DNA of 64,000 bases from Lactobacillus sp. CBA3605 (GTDB lineage: Bacteria; Bacillota; Bacilli; Lactobacillales; Lactobacillaceae), in the NCBI RefSeq assembly GCF_002970915.1, contig NZ_CP027190.1, positions 992,001 through 1,056,000 on the forward strand, read 5' to 3'. Made by a program: the position numbers and the translations under genes. Under the pieces are notes generated by a model. It made no database searches and was not told the DNA's origin. It saw only the letters and a program-made list of their open reading frames with translations. Shown piece after piece: positions 8,746 through 16,993 of this stretch. How positions within the stretch are numbered: the first letter of the stretch is position 1; every line of letters starts with the position of its first letter.

Positions 8746-9243
8746 ATGAGAAATTTACGGGGAATGTTGGGGTTAACTTTACTACTAACATTGGGGTTAG
8801 CTGGTTGTCAGTCGACAGCCAGCAAGTCTTTCCATGCAGCACCCAAGGCCGTCCAAACCACGACCAAGGTCAATGCAGTTAACAAAGTACAAACTAACGA
8901 TTACTTAGGACGCTGGGTCAGCCCTTCCGATCAAGTGGCATTATACCTAACTTCAAAAAAACAATTGGCCTTTTTTCAAGCCAACCACCCTACGATTAAG
9001 GGCGGGTTTACGTTAAAGCTCGCTGGTAACAACCAAGCTAACTTAACGCAACTCAAGTTTGGCTCAGCTAACTTAAACCTCACTAACGCGACGAGTATGA
9101 TTTTAAAACGCGGCAATACAACGATTCAGTTAACAAAAGATTCCGGTTGGAGTCCACAACATAATGTGATTCCAACCGATTCAAAAACAGCGCTACAAAC
9201 GACGGCCTTAGCAGCCCCTGCGGCATTAAAGCCAGAATACTAA
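8746..9243 (+). CDS. Putative lipoprotein of unknown function
   Basis: A 165-residue protein with a lipoprotein signal peptide: a basic N-terminus, a leucine-rich core and the lipobox LAGC with the modified cysteine near residue 21. The mature part has a short Ser/Thr/Ala linker, then a segment starting YLGRWVSPSDQVALYL with alternating beta-type patterns, reminiscent of small beta-sandwich or lipocalin-like lipoproteins; I do not recognise the family. The ATG at 8746 follows GGAGGAG by 6 bases; an in-frame TTG at 8731 overlaps it. Single gene with its own promoter and terminator. Confidence 0.75.
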   Translation: MRNLRGMLGLTLLLTLGLAGCQSTASKSFHAAPKAVQTTTKVNAVNKVQTNDYLGRWVSPSDQVALYLTSKKQLAFFQANHPTIKGGFTLKLAGNNQANLTQLKFGSANLNLTNATSMILKRGNTTIQLTKDSGWSPQHNVIPTDSKTALQTTALAAPAALKPEY

Positions 9244-9289
9244 CACAAAAAGAGTGCCCAAACCTTGTCACCTTTACTGGCAGACACTA

Positions 9290-9341
9290 AATAATCGCTG
9301 CAAGAATTTGTACGACTAATTCTTGCAGCGATTATTTTTTT
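9290..9341. terminator. Strong bidirectional terminator (dispersed hairpin family, copy 1)
   Basis: A perfect 19-bp stem, AATAATCGCTGCAAGAATT against its complement at 9318-9336, with a 9-base loop and T tracts on both strands. It ends the lipoprotein gene and the convergent GH32 operon. Related hairpins occur near 36242, 40573, 54705 and 59980. Confidence 0.9.
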
Positions 9342-9359
9342 ATCAGACCGATTAGTTAA

Positions 9360-10775
9360 TTAGAACTTAATCGCATGTTTTTCTAATTCATATACCGTAA
9401 CTGCGGCTGTCGTTTCGGCATCGGTCATTAGACTTAAGTTCGCCGCATCCGCATAAAATCTTTCGGTGAAGGTACGCTCACCATTATTCACAAAGATTTC
9501 AACTGAACTCGTATCTACGTACAACTGTAAGCTGAGCGTGTCAGTCACTTGCAACGGTGCTGTGCGTTCGGGATCAGCGCCCGTTCGATTTAAAACAAGT
9601 TGACCCATTTGCTGATTGTATTTCAGTGTCAGAATTGGTCGCTTCAGCGTATCTTGCAAGCTAATTTCAACTTGATTAATGGCCGCCATATCGATTTCAA
9701 GCTGTGCCTCATATTGTTTTAGCCCGGCACTAATCAGTTGGGGGGCCTTAACCGGTTTTGTTTGGGCGACAACTTGCTTGACTCTAAGTTGGTCCAGTTC
9801 CTTAATCGGTCGCATTTGTAGGCGATTATTTTGATAAACTAATTCTCTTGGTAAGGTCAACGCGCCAGCCCAGCCATCTGCGCTTTCAGGCATGGCACTT
9901 TCCCACATCGCCATCCAACCAATCACCAATCGGCGATTATCTGGTGTCAACATCGTTTGTGTCGCATAAAAATCATGTCCGTTATCTAATTCAGTAAACT
10001 GACCACGTTTAAACGTATTATCATGATACTGATACTTTCCCACTAAATAACCCGTTTCGTGTAAATTTTTAAACTGATTAGCGGTCGCCTCGATACCTTG
10101 TGGTGACATCAGTAAGACGTCATCGTCACCTAATCTGAAGAAATCTGGGCATTCCCACATCCGACCTTCTTGACTAGCGGCTTTTGATTGCGCCGTGACC
10201 CCAATATAATGCCAATCAATTAAATTTTCCGATTGATACAAGAGAACCCGACCAATTTGGTCATTATTTTGGCTGCCTAGGATTAAATACCAATGGCCAT
10301 TATTGTACCAAACTTTAGGATCACGGAAATGTTGCGTATTATCTTGGGGTGCCTGCGCAATAATTGGATTATGCGCATATTTCTTAAAATGAATCCCATC
10401 TTCACTAATTGCCAAATTTTGATTTTGCCAAAAATGTTCAGCATCGCCATCATCATAGTAGTGATGACCCGTATAAATTAAATACATTTTATTATCATGC
10501 ACAACGGCACTCCCTGAAAAACAACCATCTTGATCTTCTGGATCACCCGGGGTTAACGCAATTGGTAACGTCTCCCAATGCGCTAAATCACGGCTACGGG
10601 CATGCCCCCAGTGCATTGGTCCCCACTTAGCATCGTTCGGGTAATGTTGATAAAAAATGTGATAATAGCCTTGAAAATAGCAAAAGCCATTAGGATCATT
10701 AATCCAACCAGCTGGTGCCATAATATGGTAGCCTAATCGGTAACGCGTATTTGTTAATTGAATTTTTTCAGTCAT
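9360..10775 (-). CDS. Glycoside hydrolase family 32 beta-fructosidase
   Basis: A cytoplasmic 471-residue GH32 enzyme that hydrolyses terminal beta-fructosyl bonds (sucrose, sucrose-6-phosphate, inulobiose or short fructans). Catalytic signatures are clear: nucleophile D27 in GWINDPNG, transition-state stabiliser D152 in FRDPKVW and acid/base E208 in MWECPDFF. No signal peptide or wall anchor. Its ATG overlaps the end of the GH91 gene by 8 bases, so they are coupled. By sequence alone it resembles ScrB/SacA invertases; in this operon its likely substrate is the disaccharide released by the GH91 enzyme. That specificity is inference. Confidence 0.93.
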   Translation of the reverse strand: MTEKIQLTNTRYRLGYHIMAPAGWINDPNGFCYFQGYYHIFYQHYPNDAKWGPMHWGHARSRDLAHWETLPIALTPGDPEDQDGCFSGSAVVHDNKMYLIYTGHHYYDDGDAEHFWQNQNLAISEDGIHFKKYAHNPIIAQAPQDNTQHFRDPKVWYNNGHWYLILGSQNNDQIGRVLLYQSENLIDWHYIGVTAQSKAASQEGRMWECPDFFRLGDDDVLLMSPQGIEATANQFKNLHETGYLVGKYQYHDNTFKRGQFTELDNGHDFYATQTMLTPDNRRLVIGWMAMWESAMPESADGWAGALTLPRELVYQNNRLQMRPIKELDQLRVKQVVAQTKPVKAPQLISAGLKQYEAQLEIDMAAINQVEISLQDTLKRPILTLKYNQQMGQLVLNRTGADPERTAPLQVTDTLSLQLYVDTSSVEIFVNNGERTFTERFYADAANLSLMTDAETTAAVTVYELEKHAIKF

Positions 10776-12132
10776 TAGTTTTCCCTTCTAGTTGGCCAAT
10801 CGTTGGCGTTGCTCTAAACGCATTGACGTTTTGATCTAGCTTAACTTGCGTGGCACTCCCAGAATCAAGCACCGTATTAGACACCGCGGCTTTTTCAACC
10901 AAGACCGTCGTCACTGTCAATGAAGTGGCGGTTTCAGTCGTCAACAAGGCATCGACCTGTGAGTTAAACGCTGAATCACCACTTGCTGTCTGGACCGCAG
11001 TCGCCACCACATTATTAGTGGCAACATAATTATGACTGCCCGTGATTAATCGAATAATAACGGGCGTTACGCCAATCGGTCGTAAGTATTCGGGTGCCAT
11101 ACTTTCTGAAAAATGATTGCCAATAATCGAATTATTATGACCACTAATCATTAACAGTCCCGCCGCATCAGTCAAGCCATTATTATGACGCTGCATCGGT
11201 TTCCAAGGTTCGCGATCATGTAAGAAATGATTGGCCGTAATCAGATTTTCTGAACTGTCCTGACTCAAGACTACCATCCCCGGATAAAACGCATGTAAGA
11301 TATTATTCGAGAGTAATGACCGAGTCACCCCTTCAAAATAGATGGTACTGGCGCCACGTGGGAAGATATTATTAGCTGTCACCAACAGTTGACCAAAATT
11401 TTGGGCATAGAGTGAATAGCCTTTAAAGCCCGCGCCCATTAAATTATCGGTCACCTTCGAGGCTTGTCCCCAGCCCCGCAATTCAATACAATTGCCACAT
11501 TCAGCAATAAAATTATCATGGATTGTTAAGGCATCCGCATGATAGATTGTCAGACCATGCTCTAAATAAACTAAGCCCATCTCAGTAATTCGAAATGAAT
11601 CTTGGGCACTAGCCACATAAATCCCAGTTTTGCCATTTGTATACGTATTTTCCGGGTTAGGTTCATCTGAACCATCATCAACAAAGCTCACACCATCAAT
11701 ACAAAAATTTGAAAATTCGACTGAACTAATTCTGGGATTGCCCTCACGAGCCACATAGAATGCCGCATTATTCGCCTCAGTGTCATCACTAGTTGGCACC
11801 AAATCGACAAGAATTCGACTACCACCCGGCCATAATTCATGCAAATCGCCCCAATCGGCCTGTGGAACGTTATACCGAATACTTGAAGATGTGAATCCAT
11901 GCCCTGACCCGACAATTTTTAGAAAGCTAATATCAATAACAACTTGTGTCTTCAAATGATAATCTGCTGGCGGCAAGTAGATCACGGCGCCAGGTTTACC
12001 ACCGTTATTGCTGTTAGTATCGGTTTGGTGACTTTTAATATCGGCAATAATGCTGTTAATCACGGCACCAATATCCGTATACGGATTGCCAATTGCCCAT
12101 TTAGTCACATCATAATAAGTTGTATTAGTCAT
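10768..12132 (-). CDS. GH91 family beta-helix enzyme, probable intracellular difructose-anhydride hydrolase
   Basis: A 454-residue protein predicted to be a right-handed parallel beta-helix. It matches the family-91 pattern of inulin fructotransferases and DFA III hydrolase: YDVTKW, DIGAVINSIIADI, YLPPADYHLKTQVVIDIS, GSGHGF, NGKTGIYVAS, GLVYLEHGL, DNFIAECGNCIEL and NNIFPRG. D206 and E217 are spaced 11 apart in the DNFIAECGNCIE motif, as are the published catalytic Asp/Glu pair. Secreted fructotransferases carry signal peptides; this protein has none, favouring hydrolysis of an imported cyclic disaccharide (DFA III or DFA I). AGGAGG lies 4-5 bases before the ATG. It sits between the transporter and GH32 genes. 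Which anhydride is used is not determinable here. Confidence 0.85.
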   Translation of the reverse strand: MTNTTYYDVTKWAIGNPYTDIGAVINSIIADIKSHQTDTNSNNGGKPGAVIYLPPADYHLKTQVVIDISFLKIVGSGHGFTSSSIRYNVPQADWGDLHELWPGGSRILVDLVPTSDDTEANNAAFYVAREGNPRISSVEFSNFCIDGVSFVDDGSDEPNPENTYTNGKTGIYVASAQDSFRITEMGLVYLEHGLTIYHADALTIHDNFIAECGNCIELRGWGQASKVTDNLMGAGFKGYSLYAQNFGQLLVTANNIFPRGASTIYFEGVTRSLLSNNILHAFYPGMVVLSQDSSENLITANHFLHDREPWKPMQRHNNGLTDAAGLLMISGHNNSIIGNHFSESMAPEYLRPIGVTPVIIRLITGSHNYVATNNVVATAVQTASGDSAFNSQVDALLTTETATSLTVTTVLVEKAAVSNTVLDSGSATQVKLDQNVNAFRATPTIGQLEGKTND

Positions 12133-12153
12133 AATTCCTCCTAATGATTGCGG

Positions 12154-13521
12154 TTATTTAATCGCTGCTGTTTTTAAATCTGCTCGGATGGTTGCTTCAT
12201 TTTTCTCATACTTTGCGTAGAAGAACATTGGAATAGCCGCCATTATAAACAAGAGCGCTGGCAACCACACAAAGCTAATGTTAATTCCTAATAAGGAGCG
12301 TTGATCCTGAATATGATTCGGGATATAACCAAAGAATTGCATCACCTTCGATGGAATAAAGCCCCCAATCCCGCTACCAGCCTTGACACAAAAAGCGCTT
12401 CCAATTGAGGTTAAAAACCCACTAGCACGAATGCCATTCTTCCATTGACCAAAATCAACCGCATCGGCTAACATTAGGAATGGCATCGCAGCTGCAACCC
12501 CAGTTCCAATCGAACCAATACAATACAGGATAACCACCGCTACTTGGTTACGACCGACAACTTGAAACAACATATTGGCACCGGCCGCAACGAATAAGGC
12601 ACTGATAAAGACTGTTCTTTTATTGGTTTTCTTAACAAATAGTGGAATCAGAATCATCCCAATAACCGCTACCGCTGATAGCCCACCGGCAATTGGAATC
12701 AAACCTTTAGCCTGGATATTATATTGAAAGTAATAAATCATGCCTGAACTTCTAACCGTTGTCCCAATCCAATAAAACAAATTAGTAATGACAATTAAAA
12801 TCCACGGCCAGTTACTTTTAGTTGCGCTGACACTCTGTTTGAGTGAAATTGATTTAACCGCAACCGTATTAACTTCTCGTAAATTATAAAAGGCCAGTAA
12901 AAACGACAAGATTGAAAAGCCACCTAAAATTAATAACGTGTATGAAAAGCCTTTCCGATCATTGCCTTGGCCCAATAATTGAACCAGCGGTAAAACAATA
13001 CTATTCGCAATCAATAAGCCTAAATTGCCACCAACCATGCGGTAGGAGTTCAGCTTTGTGCGTTGTTCTGGATCACGGGTCAAATTAGGTAAAATCGACG
13101 TCATCGGCGTGCTAATCCCAGTATATAAAATCCCCGATACCACATAAGTTAACGCAGCGTAAATAATCTTATTCGTCCCGGTTAAGCTAGGTGTCGTGAA
13201 AGTTAACCAAGTAAAAATAGCGAATGGGACACATAACCATAAAAAGTAAGGTCGACTTTGTCCCCAGCGGGTATGTGTATGATCGATTAAGAATCCCCAT
13301 ACCGGGGCATCAATCATATCCAAACATCTCGTCACTAGCAAAATAGTGCCGGCAACCCCAATGCCAATCCCAAAAACATCGGTATAAAAGTATAGCAAGT
13401 ACGTACTAATACTGACAAATAACAAGTTGCCACCAAAATCTGTTAGTGAATAGCTTAGTTTTCGAAACAGCGGTATTTCTTCTTCAGTTTGATTAACTTC
13501 TAAATCGACTTCTGCTTTCAT
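12154..13521 (-). CDS. GPH family sugar:cation symporter
   Basis: A 12-helix transporter of 455 residues in the glycoside-pentoside-hexuronide (MelB-like) family. The typical N-terminus is present (KLSYSLTDFGGNLLF) with the loop DAPVWGFLIDHTHTRWGQSRPY, in which the acidic residues match the cation/sugar site of MelB relatives. It lacks the C-terminal IIA domain of LacS-type proteins. It is first in the operon, 21 bases before the GH91 gene, just behind a strong operator-overlapped promoter. Its likely cargo is a fructose-containing disaccharide such as difructose anhydride; this is inferred from context. Confidence 0.9.
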   Translation of the reverse strand: MKAEVDLEVNQTEEEIPLFRKLSYSLTDFGGNLLFVSISTYLLYFYTDVFGIGIGVAGTILLVTRCLDMIDAPVWGFLIDHTHTRWGQSRPYFLWLCVPFAIFTWLTFTTPSLTGTNKIIYAALTYVVSGILYTGISTPMTSILPNLTRDPEQRTKLNSYRMVGGNLGLLIANSIVLPLVQLLGQGNDRKGFSYTLLILGGFSILSFLLAFYNLREVNTVAVKSISLKQSVSATKSNWPWILIVITNLFYWIGTTVRSSGMIYYFQYNIQAKGLIPIAGGLSAVAVIGMILIPLFVKKTNKRTVFISALFVAAGANMLFQVVGRNQVAVVILYCIGSIGTGVAAAMPFLMLADAVDFGQWKNGIRASGFLTSIGSAFCVKAGSGIGGFIPSKVMQFFGYIPNHIQDQRSLLGINISFVWLPALLFIMAAIPMFFYAKYEKNEATIRADLKTAAIK

Positions 13522-13613
13522 TTCTATCTACTCCACTCTATTGACACTGACAAAATCAGCCACACGAACCTTTAAATTAAGTCTTAAGTTACAACTATCG
13601 CTAAGTACTTTAT

Positions 13614-13699
13614 GTTAACCGGTTGACATAAAGTGATAAAAAAATAAGTCCTTACAAAAATCATTGTAAGCACTTACAGACATTCTGTCAACCGGTTAC
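13614..13699 (-). promoter_or_regulatory. Promoter, twin LacI-type operators and cre of the GH91/GH32 operon
   Basis: On the minus strand TTGACA (13686-13691) and TACAAT (13663-13668) are 17 bases apart. Operator GTCAACCGGTTAC (13687-13699) overlaps the -35, and a second, GTTAACCGGTTGAC (13614-13627), lies about 73 bases downstream, near seven helical turns, suited to looping. TGTAAGCACTTACA (13665-13678) overlaps the -10 and fits the CcpA cre consensus with one mismatch. A further AACCGGTT copy at 13817-13829 lies inside the repressor gene. Confidence 0.85.
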
Positions 13700-13708
13700 T
13701 ATCTTTTT

Positions 13709-14686
13709 TTAAACCGTACGACCACGCCAAAGTTTTACTGGCAGTTTCTCATCTTGACCAGCATCGGCATTTTCAATCCGGGCAATGAGCCGATCAACCG
13801 CTAGGGCCGCCATTTCGTTAACCGGTTGCACGATAGTGGTCAAATTGGGCAATAAAATCCGCGTGGTTTCAGCGCCATCGTAACCCACAATCTTTAAATC
13901 TTTAGGAATCTGATAACCTAACTGTTGCGCAATCTCGATGGCTTGCGCCGCATCCATATCATTTGACATAAATAAGCCATCTAGCTTGGGCTGTGCCTTA
14001 AAAATAGTTTTAATGAATTGCGCTTTTTGTTCATAACTCAGATTAAATGCCATGGTATAGGTGATTGGTTCTAAGCCATGTTTATGCATGGTATCTTCAT
14101 ATGCCTGCCGCCGCTGTTGCGCTGGTGACTTCAAGCTTTTAGGCCCATTCGTATGCACAATCACTTGCGCCCCATGCTCAATTAACAACTCCGTGGCTAA
14201 CGTCCCGCCTTGATAATTATCTGAAGAAATCACTGGGATATCTTGATTCATAATACGATCAATCGCAACAATTGGTAAATTAGTCTGCTCATACTCTCGA
14301 ATTCCCTGATTATGAGCCCCGACGATTAACCCATCAACCTGATGGGCCATTAAATCTTGTAAATAATCTTGTTCTTTTTCAGCATCATTCATCGAATCGC
14401 CGATTAAGACTTTAAACCCTTTGTTAAATAATCTTTTTTCCATTTCTGAAACTAATTGACCAAAAAAAGGATTATTGACGGTTGGAAAAATCAACCCCAC
14501 TAATTTAGTCTGTTGTTTAAATAATTGCCGCGCTAAAACATTAGGGTGATAATTTAAGTCATCCATCGCATCATAAACTTTTTTTATGGTTTTTTCACTC
14601 AAGTAGCCGCGTTTGTTCAACACTCTTGAAACCGTTGTCTTTGATACCCCGGCTACTCTTGCAACATCATCTATTTTTGCTCTCAT
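13709..14686 (-). CDS. LacI family transcriptional repressor of the fructan-type operon
   Basis: A 325-residue LacI/GalR regulator resembling ScrR. The N-terminal helix-turn-helix reads IDDVARVAGVSKTTVSRVLN, followed by the hinge ARQLFKQQTKLVGLI and a periplasmic-binding-protein-like effector domain (NNPFFGQL, VDGLIVG, NDMDAAQAIE). The ATG at 14686 follows GGGTG by 7 bases; an ATG at 14698 has no site. It precedes the transporter in the same direction, with AACCGGTT operators between them. The effector could be a fructose-containing sugar; this is not visible in the sequence. Confidence 0.92.
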   Translation of the reverse strand: MRAKIDDVARVAGVSKTTVSRVLNKRGYLSEKTIKKVYDAMDDLNYHPNVLARQLFKQQTKLVGLIFPTVNNPFFGQLVSEMEKRLFNKGFKVLIGDSMNDAEKEQDYLQDLMAHQVDGLIVGAHNQGIREYEQTNLPIVAIDRIMNQDIPVISSDNYQGGTLATELLIEHGAQVIVHTNGPKSLKSPAQQRRQAYEDTMHKHGLEPITYTMAFNLSYEQKAQFIKTIFKAQPKLDGLFMSNDMDAAQAIEIAQQLGYQIPKDLKIVGYDGAETTRILLPNLTTIVQPVNEMAALAVDRLIARIENADAGQDEKLPVKLWRGRTV

Positions 14687-14718
14687 TACGTCACCCATAT
14701 CGTTTTATAACTAGGTTA

Positions 14719-14746
14719 ATTATATCAGAATACCCCCTTTATGCAA
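14719..14746 (-). promoter_or_regulatory. Promoter of the LacI repressor gene
   Basis: Minus-strand TTGCAT (14741-14746), a 16-base spacer and TATAAT (14719-14724) lie about 35 bases before the repressor start. Confidence 0.6.
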
Positions 14747-14766
14747 TTTCTAACATCAATTTCCAT

Positions 14767-14818
14767 TTGACATAAAATTTGAATAACTGTATTATGTAAA
14801 AAAATGAAAACGATTTCT
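14767..14818 (+). promoter_or_regulatory. Fructokinase promoter with cre site
   Basis: TTGACA (14767-14772) and TATTAT (14790-14795) are separated by 17 bases. TGAAAACGATTTCT (14805-14818), just downstream, matches the CcpA cre consensus at 13 of 14 positions, consistent with roadblock-type catabolite repression. No AACCGGTT operator is present here. Confidence 0.8.
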
Positions 14819-14834
14819 TTTCGTTTAAGGAGCG

Positions 14835-15713
14835 ATGACTTTGTTAGTAGGTAGTATTGAAGCTGGCGGAACAAAATTTGTGTGTGCGATTGGTGACGAA
14901 GACTATCGTATCAAGGATAGCATTCATTTTCCAACCACAACTCCCGCTGAAACTTTGCAAAAAGCAATTGATTATTTCAAACAATTTAAGATTGAAGCGT
15001 TAGGCGTGGCTTCATTCGGACCAATCGAATTACGCAAGAATTCACCCAAGTACGGCTATATCACGTCCACCCCTAAACCCGGTTGGCAAGATACGAATTT
15101 CATTGGGACATTAAAAAAACATTTTGATATTCCAATGTTTTGGACCACAGACGTGAACGGCTCCGCTTATGGCGAATATGTGATGTCGACGTTGGCTAAT
15201 GAGAAAATCAGTTCATTGGTTTATTACACAATTGGTACCGGGGTCGGCGCTGGCGCCATCTCAGATGGTAAATTCGTTGGCACAACTGGTCATCCTGAAA
15301 TGGGTCACACTTTCTTAAAGCATCATCCAGATGATTTAGACTTTAAAGGGATTTGCCCATTTCATGGTGACTGTTTAGAAGGCTTAGTTGCTGGTCCAAC
15401 GTTTGATGCGCGTTTAGGTCGTCCGGGTAAAGATGTGCCCCTAACTGACCACGTTTGGGATATTATGGCCTATTACGTGGCCCAAGCTGCGATTCAAGCC
15501 ACCTTAATTCTACGACCAGATAAGATTGTTTTCGGTGGTGGCGTAGTTAGCGAAGCATTCTTAACCAAAGTGCGGGCACAATTTAAGACCCTTTTAAACG
15601 ATTACGTGACCGTCCCAGCTTTGGACACTTACATCACAATGCCAGTCATCAAAGCCAACGGTTCTGCAACGCTCGGTGACTTTGCTTTAGCCATCCGTGA
15701 ATTACAAGATTAA
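14835..15713 (+). CDS. scrK: ROK family fructokinase
   Basis: A 292-residue sugar kinase that phosphorylates fructose to fructose-6-phosphate. The phosphate loop IEAGGTKFVCA, the ROK signature around IGTGVGAGAI and the zinc-binding set GHPEMGH...CPFHGDCLEG are present, typical of ScrK-type fructokinases. The ATG at 14835 is only 2 bases from AAGGAG; an in-frame TTG at 14841 has 8-base spacing and would give the family-like N-terminus MLVGSIEAGG, so the true start may be 14841. Divergent from the LacI gene, it completes the fructose route from GH91/GH32. Confidence 0.93.
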   Translation: MTLLVGSIEAGGTKFVCAIGDEDYRIKDSIHFPTTTPAETLQKAIDYFKQFKIEALGVASFGPIELRKNSPKYGYITSTPKPGWQDTNFIGTLKKHFDIPMFWTTDVNGSAYGEYVMSTLANEKISSLVYYTIGTGVGAGAISDGKFVGTTGHPEMGHTFLKHHPDDLDFKGICPFHGDCLEGLVAGPTFDARLGRPGKDVPLTDHVWDIMAYYVAQAAIQATLILRPDKIVFGGGVVSEAFLTKVRAQFKTLLNDYVTVPALDTYITMPVIKANGSATLGDFALAIRELQD

Positions 15714-15726
15714 TCTGATAACCAGT

Positions 15727-15777
15727 AAAAGCCGGTCAAACTAGTGACAAATTTCATCACTCACTTGACCGGCTTTT
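15727..15777. terminator. Bidirectional terminator between fructokinase and M20 peptidase
   Basis: AAAAGCCGGTCAA pairs perfectly with TTGACCGGCTTTT; an inner AGTGA/TCACT stem extends it. Convergent genes flank it. Confidence 0.85.
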
Positions 15778-15790
15778 AGAGTATCCAAAT

Positions 15791-16936
15791 TTAATTAAAA
15801 TATGCAACAAATAAGCGTTCGTACAGGTGAATAAAGTCCAAATACATCTGTTTATCCACACATTCGTTGACTTGATGGGGCGTCATATTGCCGGGACCAA
15901 ACATGATAAATGGAAAATCATGGGGCTTGTCCTTTAGCAGGTTAGACGCATCCGTTACCGCTGGAATAGCAACTTTAGGAATTGGCGCACCAGCATAGGT
16001 TGCCCCCACTTCAGCCGCTAAATCACTCAACTTAGAATCCCGTGGTGCGGCCACTGGATTTTGTGACATAAAGACTGTCAAAGTTAACTGAGCGCCTGTC
16101 GCATTCTGCTGCTCGACTAACTTTTGTAACAAGGCAATCGCCGTCGCATTATCAAATTCAGGAATAGACCGAATATTGATTTCAGCAGTCGCCGTCGCCG
16201 GAATCGAGTTGACCTGATTACCACCGTTGACGATTGTCGTATTGAAAACCAAATCGCCTAATAACTCACTATGCCGATCACTTTCGTGAAAAGCATGTTT
16301 TGCCTGATAGAGCACTTCAATCAACGGGTCTAGGGCATTATAGCCTTGTTCCGGCATCGAACTATGCGCTGTTTTACCAGCCGAATCGATACGAACGTCA
16401 ATCGACCCCTTGTGGGCAAACGCAATGTTATACCCCGAAGGTTCCCCGATTAACAAGGCATCCACATCCTGCATCGTTCCTTGTTCATAAAATAACTGCG
16501 ACCCAGTTTCACCGATTTCTTCAGCGACAGTCGCCATTAAACGAATACGGCCAGTCGTTAACGTCTGGGCGGCCTCAATCTCAATCATCGCAATCACCAT
16601 TGCCGCTAGGCCAGACTTCATGTCGGTTGCGCCGCGACCATAGAGTTGTCCCTGCCGTTCCGTTAATTCAAATGGATCCGTATCCCACTGGTCTAAATCC
16701 CCCGGCGTCACAACGTCCATATGACCAGAAACCCCTAATACTGGACCTTGCGTCCCAATTTCGGCCACGAGGTTGCTTCGAGTTGGACTTGACGGCATTA
16801 AAGTCGCCTTAATCCCATGATCAGCCAATAACCGTTGTAAGTAAGTCGCCACGGTCGTTTCATGATCGTTCACCGACTTAATCCGCACTAAGTCAGCAAA
16901 AATTTTAATTTTATCTTCATCACTAAATACTGCCAT
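15791..16936 (-). CDS. M20 family ArgE/DapE-type metallohydrolase
   Basis: A 381-residue zinc hydrolase of the ArgE/DapE/CPG2 family. Metal and catalytic residues are traceable: GHMDVV (H, then D), GRGATDMKSG (bridging D), AEEIGE (base E and metal E), GEPSG and the C-terminal TPHQVNE histidine. A dimerisation domain sits in the middle (AHSSMPEQGYNALD). It may be a succinyl-diaminopimelate desuccinylase or another N-acyl amino acid deacylase; no dap or arg genes are nearby to decide. GGAAGGTGA lies about 6 bases before the ATG. Confidence 0.88.
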   Translation of the reverse strand: MAVFSDEDKIKIFADLVRIKSVNDHETTVATYLQRLLADHGIKATLMPSSPTRSNLVAEIGTQGPVLGVSGHMDVVTPGDLDQWDTDPFELTERQGQLYGRGATDMKSGLAAMVIAMIEIEAAQTLTTGRIRLMATVAEEIGETGSQLFYEQGTMQDVDALLIGEPSGYNIAFAHKGSIDVRIDSAGKTAHSSMPEQGYNALDPLIEVLYQAKHAFHESDRHSELLGDLVFNTTIVNGGNQVNSIPATATAEINIRSIPEFDNATAIALLQKLVEQQNATGAQLTLTVFMSQNPVAAPRDSKLSDLAAEVGATYAGAPIPKVAIPAVTDASNLLKDKPHDFPFIMFGPGNMTPHQVNECVDKQMYLDFIHLYERLFVAYFN

Positions 16937-16993
16937 TTGCTCACCTTCCCTATAGTAACTAGTGTAACTTATTTCAAGTTAAGGTAGGGCAAA

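Noticed and set aside
9290..9341. Idea that the repeated hairpins are a CRISPR array or an IS end
   Set aside because: The copies are 4-27 kb apart, are palindromic and sit at gene ends with T tracts; no spacers, transposase or target duplications are seen.
16300..16812. Plus-strand ORF of 170 codons opposite the M20 peptidase
   Set aside because: Composition is unlike protein genes of this organism and it lacks a site; the opposite strand is a clear M20 enzyme.
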